Shown: positions 24,767-36,058, numbered from the stretch's first letter. The stretch: DNA of 64,000 nt from Aromatoleum toluolicum (GCF_012911005.2 NZ_WTVS01000001.1:1-64000); one strand, 5' to 3'. Program-made: numbers and translations. The notes: generated from the sequence alone by a model not told the origin.

Positions 24767-25195
24767 GTGACACGCGCCGAACTGGACTTCAGCCTCCTGC
24801 TTGCTGGCGCCGCGCGCCTGATGCGGCACTCGTTCATGGCTAACCTGCGAGACAGCCCCCTCACGCTCGCGCGGGCGCGGATGTTGATTCATCTGGAGCG
24901 CAACGAAGGCATCCGGCAGGTGGATCTGGCGGAGCTGCTGGAGATCCAGCCGATGACGCTGGTACGCATGGTCGACCAGCTGGCATCGGAAGGGCTGGTG
25001 GAGCGGCGTACCGACCCGGCCGACCGAAGGGCACACCGCCTTTATCTGACCGACGCCGCCCGGCCGCAACTCGACATCATCGCGGAGACCGCCGCGGCGG
25101 TGCGGGAAAAGGCGCTCGTGGGGCTGGATGAAGCCGAGCGCGCGCAGCTGACCGCTGCGCTGCAGCGGGTGTGCAGGAACCTGTCCGACGGTTGA
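24767..25195 (+). CDS. MarR-family transcriptional regulator
   Basis: A 142-residue MarR regulator with IRQVDLAELLEIQPMTLVRMVDQLASEGLVERR and the wing DPADRRAHRLYLTDAA. I used the GTG at 24767; no good ribosome site is visible, though TATAAT occurs at 24730-24735. It converges on the response-regulator gene with a 15-base gap. Its target is unknown; the cresol and hydroxybenzoate genes nearby are possible. It differs clearly from the MarR at 15.9 kb. Confidence 0.8.
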   Translation: MTRAELDFSLLLAGAARLMRHSFMANLRDSPLTLARARMLIHLERNEGIRQVDLAELLEIQPMTLVRMVDQLASEGLVERRTDPADRRAHRLYLTDAARPQLDIIAETAAAVREKALVGLDEAERAQLTAALQRVCRNLSDG

Positions 25196-25210
25196 AGCCG
25201 CTGCGACGTC

Positions 25211-26574
<1,364 letters not shown>

Positions 26575-26578
<4 letters not shown>

Positions 26579-28728
26579 TGCATGCTTGCCTCGGCGCCGC
26601 CGTCGGAGCCCACCTCATCGGCGGACAGATGGATGCGGAACCACGCACCGCCCTCGGGGCGGTTGCCGCATTCGATGCGCCCGCCCAGTTCGGACATGAT
26701 CCCGTAGCAGATCGACAGGCCCAGCCCGGTGCCACGCCCGGGCGCCTTGGTGGTGAAGAAGGGATCGAAGACGTGGTCGATGACGCCCGACGCCAGTCCG
26801 GGGCCCTCGTCGAGCACGTCGAGTTCCACCGCGCCGCCAGCCGGACGCAGCACGACGACGACGCGGCCCCGGCCGTCCATCGCGTCGCGGGCATTCTTCA
26901 CGAGGTTGCGCAGCACCTGGTCGAGCAGCGTCGGGTTCGTTGCGACCGCGGGCAGCGGCCCTTCCGTGCGCAGCTCGACGTCGAGGCCGCGGGTCAGGCC
27001 AAGCTCGCGGTACGAATCGAGGCGCTCGCGCACGAGCATCGCCACATCGACGACCTCCAGCGGGACGGCCTGCTTGCGCGAGAACAGCAGCAGGTTGTCG
27101 GTGATCGCCTTGCAGCGCTGCGCCTGTTCCTGGATGGTGGTGAGCCCCTGGCGCAGGACGTCGAAGTCGGGATTCGACTGCGCGCCGGGGATCGACTCCA
27201 TCAGCGCCTGAAGTTCCTCGGCGAAGCCGGAGACGAGGCCGAGCGGGTTGTTGATCTCGTGCGCGATGCCCGACGCAAACTGCCCGAGCGCGCTGAGCCG
27301 GTTGGCCTGCGCGAGCTGGCGCTCCATCTCGCGCCGGGCCGTGATGTCGCGCGCGACGCCGATCACGCCTTCGGGATGCCCGTCGGTGGACAGCACTGCG
27401 GAGCTGACCTCCAGCAGGCGGTTCGGCGCACCGCCCGGCGCGAGCATGATCTCGAACGGCGGGCCGCCCTCCCCCGCCAAGCGCCGGCGGAAGTCGCGGT
27501 CGACGCGCAAGGCCGATGAATGCAGCATCAGATCACTGCAACTGCGACCGATCGCGCGATCGGCAGGCACGCCCAGCAGCTCGGCCATGCGCGCATTGAC
27601 GAAGCTGAAGCGCCCGTCGAGATCGAGGACATACACGGCGTCGTTGATGATGTCCTGGATCTGCTGCTCGCGGTTCTCCAGGCGCGCGGCGTACTCGGTG
27701 AGCTTGCGCTCGCGCTCCTGCTGCGCGGTGATATCGATCGCGAGGCCGCTGTAGCCGACGATCTTGTCGTCCTTGAACACCGGCTCGACCTGCAGGCGCA
27801 TCGGCACCGGCAGCCCCGCGGCATCGCGCATCACGACGTCGAGCCGCGTGGCCGCCCGCACGCTGGCGATGCTCTTGAGGAAGCTCGACGCCTGCGCGCG
27901 GTATTCCGGCAGGACGAGGTCGCGTAGGCGCATGCCCGGCAGCTGTTCGGGCGTGATACCGAGACGCGTGCGCCCGGCCTTGTTGAGCTGCAGCATGCGG
28001 CCCGAGACGTGCAGCGCGAACACCATCTCGGGCAGATCCTCGATGAGGTTGCGGTAGCGCTGTTCCGACGCTTCGAGTTCGCGCGTGCGCTCGTACACCT
28101 TGCCTTCGAGGACGTTGATGCGGTCCTTGATGTTGAGGGGCTGGAAGTACTTGCGCAGGCCTTCGAACTCCGGCGCGCAGTCCGCCGCGTTCATCAGCGT
28201 CCACGAGCAGTGCTCGTCGCCGCGGCCCTCGCATTCGTGCTCGACGCAGATCATGTCGGTCTGGAACACGTAGGACGCGAAGCCCGACGCATAGCCCGCG
28301 AGCGTCCAGCACACCGCTTCGTCGGAGCGCCCGAACAGGCGCAGGTGCTGCTCGGCCTCGTAGGAACGGCGCCAGTTGCCGCTCATGCGGTAATGCCCGC
28401 GCGCGCGGTCGACCTCGACGGTGCGCGTCTCGACCTCCGCGATGCCCGAGAACATGTGCACCCGCGGCCCGCCGCGAACGAACTCTTCCAGCGTGTCGGG
28501 GTGCATGAAGCCGGGCAGTAGGCCGGCGTCCTCGAAGCCGCAGCTGAACCCGTAGCGGGTCAGGATCACCTTCGCGATGTCGGCGCCGAGCGTCTCGACC
28601 AGCTCCTTGCGCAGCGCGCCCATCGCGTCGGTGTGCAGCAGGATGGCGCGCCGGCCGCTGAACTGTATCGCCCCGCTGTCGGGCGAAAACTCCACCAGGG
28701 AGTAGAAATCCAGCTGATCGGCGCGCAT
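26575..28728 (-). CDS. pcrS: Sensor histidine kinase with aromatic-effector domain (PcrS-like)
   Basis: A 717-residue soluble kinase without membrane segments. Residues ~5-115 look like XylR_N (DFYSLVEFSPDSGAIQFSGRRAILLHTDAMG), followed by a V4R domain with the cysteine set CVEHECEGRGDEHC near 170-185, as in DmpR and XylR. Then a coiled linker, two PAS domains (from ~225 and ~350), a HisKA box SGIAHEINNPL with the phospho-histidine near 490, and an HATPase domain (NLVKNARDAM, GTGLGLSICYGI). It probably binds p-cresol or a related phenol in the cytoplasm and phosphorylates the adjacent regulator. Confidence 0.82.
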
Positions 28729-28753
28729 CTTGTCCCGGTCCTCACGACTCAGG

Positions 28754-28770
28754 TCGGGATCATATCCCGA
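28754..28770. promoter_or_regulatory. Palindrome upstream of the sensor kinase gene
   Basis: TCGGGAT-CAT-ATCCCGA is a perfect inverted repeat 26 bases before the kinase ATG, in the 113-base gap after the transporter gene. It may be an operator; no binding protein is suggested by the sequence itself. Confidence 0.3.
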
Positions 28771-28841
28771 TTATCCGGTCCGGCACCCGCCGCATCGCGC
28801 CGTAGCCGGGCCGGAATCATTCGGGATACCGCACAGCGCGC

Positions 28842-30233
28842 TCAATGCGCGCCCTGCACTTGCTCCTTGAGATACGGCGCTCCTTCGACCGGTGCCTCGC
28901 CTTGCTCGGGAGCCGTTTCCGGATGGAAGAACTGCTTGAGGATCAGTGCCGTCGTGGCCAGCAGGCCGGGGATCGCGACCACCATGAAGACCTCGCTGAA
29001 GCCGAGTTTGCGACGTGCGAGCTCGGCCACCAGGAAGGAGCCGGCAATGCCGCCGAAACGGCCGATGCCGAGCATCCACGCCACCCCCGTGGCGCGTCCC
29101 TGCGTGGGATAGAACGTGGCCGCGAGCGCCGGCATCGACACCTGGGCGGCGTTCATCATCGTCCCGGCGAGGAATACCACGACCACCAGCGCGCCGACGT
29201 TGCCGACCACCTGCCCGATTGAATACACCGAGACCGCGGTGAGTGCGTACGCGATGGCGACGATGCGGTTGCCGTTGAAGCGGTCCATCAGCCAGCCGAC
29301 GAACACCGCCGCGCAACCGCCGAGCGGGAACAGCGCGGAGATCAGCGTGGCCGTCTTGGGATCGAGGCCGGCCTCCTTGAACAGGATGGGCATCCAGTTG
29401 ATCAGCGCATAGAAGATCACCAGCCCCATGAAATAGGCGAGCCACAGCATCACCGAGCCGACCACGCGGGAGCGCGACAGCACCACGCCCAGCCCGCTCT
29501 TGCCGTCGGCAACGGCGACCGTCTCGGTGAGGCAGAACGAGCGTGCGCCCGCAGCCGCGGCGGAGATGCGGCCGAGCACGGCGCGGATCCGATCGGTCGA
29601 GACGCCCTTCGCCACCATGTAGCGCACCGACTCCGGCAGCCAGATCAGCATCACCGCAACCAGTGCGATGGGAGCGATCCCGCCGAGCACCAGCACGCTG
29701 CGCCAGCCGAACTGCGGAATCATCCACGCCGCCAGGAAACCGCCCAGCGCCGCCCCGAGGGGAAAGCCGGAGAACATCGCCGTAGTGATCAGCGCACGAC
29801 GCTTCGTCGGCGAGTATTCACTGATCAGCGTGACCGCGTTGGGCATCGCCGCCCCCAGGCCGAGCCCGGTGAGGAAACGCAGAACCGTGAGGCTCTGCAG
29901 ATCCGCGGCGAATGCCGACACCAGGCTCGCGACCGCGAACACCAGCACCGCCACGTTCAGCACCAGCCTGCGCCCCACACGGTCCGCCAGCGGGCCCGAC
30001 ACCAGCGCCCCGCCCGCAAGCCCGAACAGCGCCGCGCTCAGCACCGGGGCCAGGTCCGGTTTGGTGACGCCCCATTCCTGGATCAGCGAGGGCGCGATGT
30101 ATCCGATCGCCGCAGTGTCGAAACCGTCCAGCAGCACGATCAGGAAGCACAGGACGAAGATGAGCCACTGGAAGCCGGAAAAGGCCTGGTGGTCTATGAA
30201 GGACTGAACGTCGACGGCGTCTTTACTGGACAC
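28842..30233 (-). CDS. MFS aromatic-acid transporter (PcaK/AAHS family)
   Basis: A 463-residue major facilitator protein with twelve predicted membrane segments. The aromatic acid:proton symporter signature is present: LLDGFDTAAIGYIAPSL in helix 1, GPLADRVGRRLVL in loop 2-3, and GLGLGAAMPNAVTLISEY. Start chosen is the GTG at 30233, which has GAGGAG six bases upstream; an ATG far upstream would add residues without family resemblance. It lies 111 bases after the CoA ligase gene on the same strand, so 4-hydroxybenzoate import is the likely role. Confidence 0.83.
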   Translation of the reverse strand: MSSKDAVDVQSFIDHQAFSGFQWLIFVLCFLIVLLDGFDTAAIGYIAPSLIQEWGVTKPDLAPVLSAALFGLAGGALVSGPLADRVGRRLVLNVAVLVFAVASLVSAFAADLQSLTVLRFLTGLGLGAAMPNAVTLISEYSPTKRRALITTAMFSGFPLGAALGGFLAAWMIPQFGWRSVLVLGGIAPIALVAVMLIWLPESVRYMVAKGVSTDRIRAVLGRISAAAAGARSFCLTETVAVADGKSGLGVVLSRSRVVGSVMLWLAYFMGLVIFYALINWMPILFKEAGLDPKTATLISALFPLGGCAAVFVGWLMDRFNGNRIVAIAYALTAVSVYSIGQVVGNVGALVVVVFLAGTMMNAAQVSMPALAATFYPTQGRATGVAWMLGIGRFGGIAGSFLVAELARRKLGFSEVFMVVAIPGLLATTALILKQFFHPETAPEQGEAPVEGAPYLKEQVQGAH

Positions 30234-30344
30234 GATTGTCTCCTCGGTAGCCGGATGGTTTAGCGGCTGCGGGGTGGCCTTCCCGCGACAGCCTCTTTGC
30301 TGCAGAAAGCGAGCCCCGCATGGGGGCACGCCCGAGGCAGTTCG

Positions 30345-31835
30345 TCAGGCAGCGGCCGCGGCGTGGCGCTCGTGCAGCGCGCGCAGCCGTCCCCGCTGCA
30401 GCTTGCCGGTCGGCGTCAGCGGCAGCGCATCGAGCCAATGCACCCAGCGCGGGCGCCGGTGGCCCGGCAATGCGGCGATGCCCTCCTCCAGCCGCTGGCG
30501 TGCCTCGGTCCAGCGGGCAGGCGCCGCGACAACGAGCACCGCCAGCGCCGTCAGGCCGTCTGCCGAATCGACGCCGACCGCCGCGATCTGGTGCAGGGCT
30601 TCGCCGCAGTGTGCCGCCAGCGCCTGTTCAACCCACAGGGTGCTGACCCACTGGCCGGCAATCTTGAGCATATCGTCGTTGCGGCCCGCGTATTCCAGAC
30701 AGCCGTCCGGGTGGCGCAGGAACATGTCGCCGGGCGAGAACCAGCCGTTGTCGAAATCGACCTGGGCGTCGGGCCGCTTCCAGTAACCGACCGCGACCGT
30801 GGTGTGGCGCACCCAGATCCGCTGCGGCAGCTCCGCATCCACGTCCGGATTGAAGCGCACCTCGGTCAGCGGTGTCGGGCGCATCAGGCCCGAGTCGTCG
30901 TTGCTGTAGAGCATCAGGCACAGCGTCTCGGAGGTGCCGTAGCCGCTGATCAGCGCGCATCCGGTCTGTTCGCGCCAGCCCTGGCGTATCGCGAGCGGCA
31001 GCGCCTCGCCGGCCGACACGAAATGGCGGATGCCGCGATCGGCCAGCCGCGCCGCGACGCCGGTCTGCAGCATCTTGTTGTACAGCGTCGGCACGCTGAA
31101 GAGCAGCGTCGGGCGGTGCTTCGCGACCATCTCCTCGACGCGCTCGGCCGTCGGCCATTCGCGGTCCAGGATCACCGTCGCCCCTGCGCGCAGCCCGGCG
31201 AACAGGCTGTTGCCGAGCGCATAGGCGAAGAACAGCTTGGACGTTGCATACAGCCGGTCCGCGGACGTCAGACCGGCGAGATTACAGGCGAAGGAATGGG
31301 CGTTGACGACGACGCGCTGCACATGGATCACGCCCTTGGGCGTGCCCGTCGTGCCGGAGGTACCGATCCACAGGGCCGGCGCCTCGGCATCGAGTTGCAT
31401 GGGCTCGATCCCTTCCGCACGTGCAAACGTCTGCGTCCAATCATGGTCCGCGACGCCGCCGCCGACCACCGCGGGAGCCCCGGGAAGCGTCGCGACCAGC
31501 CCCAGCAGATCCGCTGCCTGCGGCGGCTCGCACCATACGAAACGCGCCTCGCATTCCTTCAGGATCGGCGTCAGCTCAGCCATCGACAGCCGCGGATTGA
31601 CGCCGATGGCCACGCCGCCTGCCCAGATCGCGCCGAGATAGGCCTCGACCCAGTCGTCGCTGTCGGGCGCGAACACCACCACGCGCTCGCCCGGTGCCAG
31701 TCCCAGTGCCTGCCACGCCCCCGCCGCACGCCGCACGCGCTCCCGCAGTTCGGCATAGCTCACCCGCCGCTCGTCGCATTCGATGGCTATCGCGGCATCC
31801 GCGCCTGCCGACAGCAGGATTTCAGCAGCATTCAT
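30345..31835 (-). CDS. hcl: 4-hydroxybenzoate/benzoate--CoA ligase type enzyme
   Basis: Adenylate-forming ligase of 496 residues in the benzoate-CoA ligase subgroup. ATP-binding loop TSGTTGTPKGVIH near residue 160, core motif ISGYGTSETLC, WFSPGDMF and GRNDDMLKIAGQWVS, and the C-terminal lysine in LTPTGKLQRG are all present. Start at 31835 has GGAG upstream; a 49-residue extension further up is unlike the family. Context with the p-cresol genes favours 4-hydroxybenzoate as substrate, giving 4-hydroxybenzoyl-CoA. Benzoate or 3-hydroxybenzoate remain possible. Confidence 0.8.
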   Translation of the reverse strand: MNAAEILLSAGADAAIAIECDERRVSYAELRERVRRAAGAWQALGLAPGERVVVFAPDSDDWVEAYLGAIWAGGVAIGVNPRLSMAELTPILKECEARFVWCEPPQAADLLGLVATLPGAPAVVGGGVADHDWTQTFARAEGIEPMQLDAEAPALWIGTSGTTGTPKGVIHVQRVVVNAHSFACNLAGLTSADRLYATSKLFFAYALGNSLFAGLRAGATVILDREWPTAERVEEMVAKHRPTLLFSVPTLYNKMLQTGVAARLADRGIRHFVSAGEALPLAIRQGWREQTGCALISGYGTSETLCLMLYSNDDSGLMRPTPLTEVRFNPDVDAELPQRIWVRHTTVAVGYWKRPDAQVDFDNGWFSPGDMFLRHPDGCLEYAGRNDDMLKIAGQWVSTLWVEQALAAHCGEALHQIAAVGVDSADGLTALAVLVVAAPARWTEARQRLEEGIAALPGHRRPRWVHWLDALPLTPTGKLQRGRLRALHERHAAAAA

Positions 31836-31987
31836 TCGCACTTCTCCACATTGAGGCGGGTTTCTCAAGAGAAGCCCGTGTAGCCGTCCGGTGAATCGGG
31901 GTGCGCCGAAGGGCGACCGAATTTTTGCGCACGATAGGCTCGGGCGATGACCGGAACAATACGCGGCAACCACTTTCTGCATCGCTT

Positions 31988-32001
31988 TTGATGGATGTCA
32001 A
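31988..32001. promoter_or_regulatory. FNR-like box before the ligase and oxidoreductase genes
   Basis: TTGATGGATGTCAA matches TTGAT-N4-ATCAA except one base (G for A). The centre is about 160 bases from the ligase start and 238 from the oxidoreductase start, so it could serve either promoter. Confidence 0.45.
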
Positions 32002-32167
32002 ATTATCTTGCAGTGCACTAAAACTCCGCAGGCGACGATTTTCTCGGGTCGCCGGCGCCGCATCCCCCGCCGTTCCTGACAGTGGCGGCAAATCCGGTCG
32101 CGCAGCCGCAGATCCTGCCTCGGCTATCGCGCGCATCCCGCGCCCCTGCAAAAAGTCACCCGCTTTT

Positions 32168-32179
32168 TTGTTTGACTTC
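32168..32179. promoter_or_regulatory. Shared T-rich block before the aldehyde oxidoreductase
   Basis: TTGTTTGACTTC is identical to 23620-23631 in the pchC leader and differs by one base from 15770-15781 before korA/marR. It ends about 53 bases before the oxidoreductase ATG. Confidence 0.4.
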
Positions 32180-32232
32180 CAACTGTTTTATTGCAACACT
32201 ACACCCAACCATCAGGACAACAGGAGACGACA

Positions 32233-34557
32233 ATGGGGATCAGGGACAAGGTCGAACAACTGTGCGCACGCATGCACGACACGCCGCAATACGACACGCA
32301 GGGTGCCGTGCTGTTCGTCGACCTCGAGAAGCGCGAAACGCAGCGCAAGTACCTGCCGCTCGAGGTGCTGCGCACCTACCTCGGCGGACGCGGCGCCAAT
32401 ATGTACCTGCTCTACAACCTGCTGCAGGACGGGCGCGAAGCCCTCGACCCCGAAGTCCCCCTGATCTTCGGCGCCGGCACCCTCACCGGCGACATGCCGG
32501 CCGCCACCCGCGGCAACTTCACCAGCCGCTCGCCCGAGAGCGACGCGATCCTCGACACCAACGGCGGTGACTACTTCCCGTCCTTCGTCAAGCGCCACGG
32601 CTACGATCACATCGTGCTATACGGCCTGGCGCCGCAATGGACGCTGCTGCGCATCGCACATGAAGAAGTGCAGTTCATCGACGCGACGCCCTACCTCGGT
32701 CTCGACAACCTCGACCTGCCCGGCGCGATCGAACGCGACTTCGCATGCACCGAACGCAAGGACATGGCGCTCGCCCGCATCACCACCGCCGGCGAGAACC
32801 TGGCGCTGTGCAGCGGCATCATGGGCGGCATCAAGGCGATCTGGGCACGCGGCGGCGGCGGCGCGAAGATGGGTTCGCTGCACCTGAAGGCCATCATGGT
32901 GCACGGCAAGCCGGACGAAGCGCCCAAGGTGGCCGAACTCAAGGCGCACAACAAGGTGATCGGCAAGAAGATCACCTCGACCTCGGTGATCAAGAACGCC
33001 CTCAAGCAGGTCGGCACGCCCTTCCTGTACAAGCCGTCGCGCGTGCTCGGCGCACTCGGCACGCTGAACAATCAGAAGACGGACTGGCACCCGACGCTCG
33101 ACGCCGACAACTTCGACCCCTACCGCCCGGGCATGGACGGTTGCTTCAAGTGCCCGGTGCATTGCCGCAACCTCAACGACATGACCCCCGAGGGCAAGGG
33201 CGGCTGGGGCTCGGCCGCGCTCAAGGGCCTGAAGGGCAACGCCAGCTATGACAAGGCGCAGGCCGACGTCGAGCACGGCAAGCAGCGCACCTACAACGGC
33301 ATCCACAACGACGGCAAGTTCGACCAGTACGACAAGGGCGACGGCCCCGAGTACGTCACCGTCGGCAAGTTCGGCCCGATGATCGGCCTGAAGGAGCCCG
33401 AGCACATCCTGCGCCTCAACAACATCCTCAACGACCTCGGCCTCGACTCGGCCTCGACCGGCAGCGCGATCTCGTGGGCGATGGAGCTGTGGCAGCGCGG
33501 CATCATCGACGCGAGCCACACCGGCGGACTGGACCTGTCGTGGGGCAACTACGAGACGGTCGAGAAGCTGCTGTTCATGACCGCCAAGCGCGAAGGCTTC
33601 GGCGACACCATCGCCGACTCCGCACGCGCCGTCGAGCGCGGCAAGTATCCGGCCGAAGCCCTGGACTACCGCATGGCGGTGAAGGGCCTGTTCCAGTCCG
33701 ACCCGCACGACGCGCGCATCCTCAAGGCCTTCGCGCTGGGCCTGTCGGTCGCCACGCGCGGCATGGACCACCTGCGCAACCGCGTCACGCTCGAGATCAA
33801 CGCCCGCATCAACGACGACGCCGCGTTCAAGACCGAGCTTTACGGCGGCACCGTCGCGGCCGAGCCGAACCGCTACGAGGGCAAGGAATTCGCCGTGCGC
33901 CGCTGCGAGAACACCTTCGCCGTCGGCGACTCGGTGGGCATGTGCCGCTTCAACACCAAGCTGTTCAACTCACCGACGACCCCGGACTGCGGCGACTTCG
34001 CGACCCAGCTGACCACCGCGACCGCGCACGAATTCACCGGCGAGCAGCTGAACGAGATCGGCCGCAACATCACCGGCCTGGAGCGCCTGATCAACTTCCG
34101 CCTCGGCCTGCGCGGCAAGGACGACACCCTGCCGAAGCGCTGGTTCGAGGAACAGATCGAGGTCGGCCCGTTCAAGGGCGAGAAGGTCGACCGCAAGGAG
34201 TTCGAGGCGATGAAGGCGCGCTTCTACGAAGTCACCGGTCTCAACGCCGAGGGCGTGCCCAAGGCCGACTGGCACGAACAGCTCGCCGGCGCCACCACCG
34301 GCTTCGCCGTGCGCATCGAACTGCCGCACCCGCTGCCCGGCGCGCCGGAAAAGGCGATCGTCATCGACGAACCGGTCGCGAACGTCGTCGCACTGCGCGA
34401 CGCCCTGGCCCGCCGCCTGCCCGAAGCCCGCGAGGCGCTCAACGACCATTCGTGGAACATCGCGGTCAACGGCCACATGGTCCTGGCGGGCGAGCGCGAG
34501 ACCGCCCTGCACCATGGCGACCGCGTGGCCTTCGTACCGATCATCGCCGGCGGCTGA
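32233..34557 (+). CDS. Aldehyde:ferredoxin oxidoreductase-family enzyme fused to a MoaD-like domain
   Basis: A 774-residue protein. Residues 1 to ~685 are a tungsten-type aldehyde oxidoreductase: the Fe-S ligands are C304, C307 and C311 (CFKCPVHC) and C571 in FAVGDSVGMCRF. Residues ~690-774 look like MoaD: VVALRDALARRLPEA, then the tail DRVAFVPIIAGG ending in the di-glycine that carries sulphur in MoaD. The ATG at 32233 has AGGAG seven bases upstream. No partner Fe-S or FAD subunit genes follow. In context it may oxidise 4-hydroxybenzaldehyde or another aromatic aldehyde; residues do not show substrate. The AOR relative BamB (benzoyl-CoA reductase) is unlikely given context. Confidence 0.82.
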   Translation: MGIRDKVEQLCARMHDTPQYDTQGAVLFVDLEKRETQRKYLPLEVLRTYLGGRGANMYLLYNLLQDGREALDPEVPLIFGAGTLTGDMPAATRGNFTSRSPESDAILDTNGGDYFPSFVKRHGYDHIVLYGLAPQWTLLRIAHEEVQFIDATPYLGLDNLDLPGAIERDFACTERKDMALARITTAGENLALCSGIMGGIKAIWARGGGGAKMGSLHLKAIMVHGKPDEAPKVAELKAHNKVIGKKITSTSVIKNALKQVGTPFLYKPSRVLGALGTLNNQKTDWHPTLDADNFDPYRPGMDGCFKCPVHCRNLNDMTPEGKGGWGSAALKGLKGNASYDKAQADVEHGKQRTYNGIHNDGKFDQYDKGDGPEYVTVGKFGPMIGLKEPEHILRLNNILNDLGLDSASTGSAISWAMELWQRGIIDASHTGGLDLSWGNYETVEKLLFMTAKREGFGDTIADSARAVERGKYPAEALDYRMAVKGLFQSDPHDARILKAFALGLSVATRGMDHLRNRVTLEINARINDDAAFKTELYGGTVAAEPNRYEGKEFAVRRCENTFAVGDSVGMCRFNTKLFNSPTTPDCGDFATQLTTATAHEFTGEQLNEIGRNITGLERLINFRLGLRGKDDTLPKRWFEEQIEVGPFKGEKVDRKEFEAMKARFYEVTGLNAEGVPKADWHEQLAGATTGFAVRIELPHPLPGAPEKAIVIDEPVANVVALRDALARRLPEAREALNDHSWNIAVNGHMVLAGERETALHHGDRVAFVPIIAGG

Positions 34558-34606
34558 ATAGCAAAATGGGCGGGGAGCCCGCTCCCCATCCGCGCAGCAC
34601 GAAATG

Positions 34607-34639
34607 CAAACGGCGGACGATACCCTCGTCCGCCGTTTG
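34607..34639. terminator. Bidirectional terminator between the oxidoreductase and efflux genes
   Basis: CAAACGGCGGACGA, loop TACCC, and TCGTCCGCCGTTTG form a perfect 14-pair stem followed by a short T-rich stretch (TATTT) on the plus strand. It sits between two convergent genes, so it can stop both. Confidence 0.8.
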
Positions 34640-34669
34640 TATTTACGGGACGACTTGCGCGCTGCTTGC

Positions 34670-36058
34670 CTAGTTCCAGCCCCCGCCCAGCGCCTTGTAC
34701 AGCGCGATGCGGTTCGCGGCATCGGACTGGCGCACGGCGATCAGGTCCAGCTCGGCAGCGTACAGGCTGCGCTGCGCATCCAGCAGGCCGAAGTAGCTGT
34801 CGATGCCCGCCTTGTAACGCGCCTCCGATAGCTTGAAGCTCGCCTCGGTCGCCTCCACCAGCTTGCGCCGCGCGTCGAGCTGCTCGGTCAGCGTCGCGCG
34901 TTCGGCCAGCGCATCGGCCACTTCGCGGAACGCCAACTGGATCGCCTTCTCGTATTGCGCCACCGCGATCTCCCGCTGCACCTTCGTCGCCTCGAGATTC
35001 GCCGAGAGCCGCCCGGCCTCGAAGATCGGCAGCGAAATCTGCGGCGCGAAGCTCCACGTCCCCGATCCCGCCTCGAACAGGCCGTCCAGCGTGCTGCTCG
35101 CGGTGCCCGCCGCGGCGGTCAGCGTGATGCGCGGGAAGAAGGCCGCGCGCGCCGCGCCGATGCTGGCGTTCGCCGCACGCAGCTGGCGCTCCGTCTGCAG
35201 GATGTCCGGGCGACGCGTGAGCACCTCGGACGGCACGCCCGCCGGCAGCTCCGCCACCGACGTGATCGACTCAGTCAGGCCTTGCGGCAGCAACCCGACC
35301 GGAACCTCCGCACCGACCACCAGCGCCAGTGCATTCCGGTCCTGCGCGACGAGCGACGTGTAGCGCGCCGCATCGGCGCGTGCCCCTTCGAGCAGCGTCT
35401 GCGCCTGGCGCAGATCCACCGCCGAGGTCGCCCCCACATCGAAACTGCGCTTCGTCAGATCAAAGGACTTCTGCCGCGTCGCCAGCGTGTTGTTCGCCAG
35501 CGTCTGCCGCTCGCGATCCGCCGCGAGACGCAGCCACGCATCGGCGACTTCCGCGACGAGGCTGATCTGCGCGCTGCGCCGCGCTTCCTCGGTGCCGAGA
35601 TACTGCTCCAGCGCCTGTTCGTTCAGGCTGCGGATGCGGCCGAAGAAATCCAACTCATAGGCCGAGAAACCCACCGTCGCGCTATAGCGCCGCGTGGTCG
35701 TCGCCGCGCCGTTGCTGCCGAGGTCGGCAGGCAGGCGCTGCGCCGTCTCGCCGGCGCTGGCTGAAATCGACGGGAACAGGTCCGCGCGCTGGATGCCGTA
35801 CTGCGCCCGCGCTCGCTCGATGTTGAGTGCGGCGATGCGCAGGTCGCGATTGTTCGCGAGCGCCAGTTCGACGAGTTCGCGCAGGCGCGCGTCGGCGAAA
35901 TAGTCGCGCCAGACCGGGGCCGCGCTCGCGGCGGTCGCGGGCGCATCCGGGAACGCGACCGGCACCGGCGCGGCCGGACGGTCATAGGCGGGAATCAGCG
36001 AGCAGGCTCCCGCCAGCGTGGCGGCGACCGCGACGACCAGGGTACGCATTTTGGTCAT
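34670..36058 (-). CDS. RND efflux outer-membrane lipoprotein (OprM/NodT family)
   Basis: Outer-membrane channel of 462 residues for a tripartite efflux pump. The N-terminus is a lipoprotein signal with the lipobox LAGAC (cysteine near residue 19). Two repeated OEP domains with coiled-coil regions are seen, for example RDLRIAALNIERARAQYGIQRADLFP and the second-repeat counterpart RQLRAANASIGAARAAFFP. The ATG at 36058 overlaps the pump stop by one base (TGATG). It completes a mexAB-oprM/ttgABC-type operon. Confidence 0.9.
   Translation of the reverse strand: MTKMRTLVVAVAATLAGACSLIPAYDRPAAPVPVAFPDAPATAASAAPVWRDYFADARLRELVELALANNRDLRIAALNIERARAQYGIQRADLFPSISASAGETAQRLPADLGSNGAATTTRRYSATVGFSAYELDFFGRIRSLNEQALEQYLGTEEARRSAQISLVAEVADAWLRLAADRERQTLANNTLATRQKSFDLTKRSFDVGATSAVDLRQAQTLLEGARADAARYTSLVAQDRNALALVVGAEVPVGLLPQGLTESITSVAELPAGVPSEVLTRRPDILQTERQLRAANASIGAARAAFFPRITLTAAAGTASSTLDGLFEAGSGTWSFAPQISLPIFEAGRLSANLEATKVQREIAVAQYEKAIQLAFREVADALAERATLTEQLDARRKLVEATEASFKLSEARYKAGIDSYFGLLDAQRSLYAAELDLIAVRQSDAANRIALYKALGGGWN

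Larger units (their letters stand above)
31836..32232. other. 397-base divergent intergenic region
   Basis: No gene is seen between the divergent CoA ligase and aldehyde oxidoreductase. It contains an FNR-like box TTGATGGATGTCAA (31988-32001, nine of ten consensus bases) and the block TTGTTTGACTTC (32168-32179) shared with the pchC leader. I searched it for GG-N10-GC sigma-54 elements in both directions and found no convincing one. The middle portion is GC-rich without clear structure. Confidence 0.6.

Noticed and set aside
31836-32232. Sigma-54 promoter for the CoA ligase or aldehyde oxidoreductase
   Set aside because: The only GG-N10-GC match before the ligase (near 31905-31918) lacks the TTGC and TGGCAC context; none was found before the oxidoreductase.
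32233-34557. BamB-type benzoyl-CoA reductase
   Set aside because: BamB belongs to strict anaerobes and comes with BamC-I genes; none is present, and the kor-ferredoxin genes point to the ATP-dependent reductase instead.
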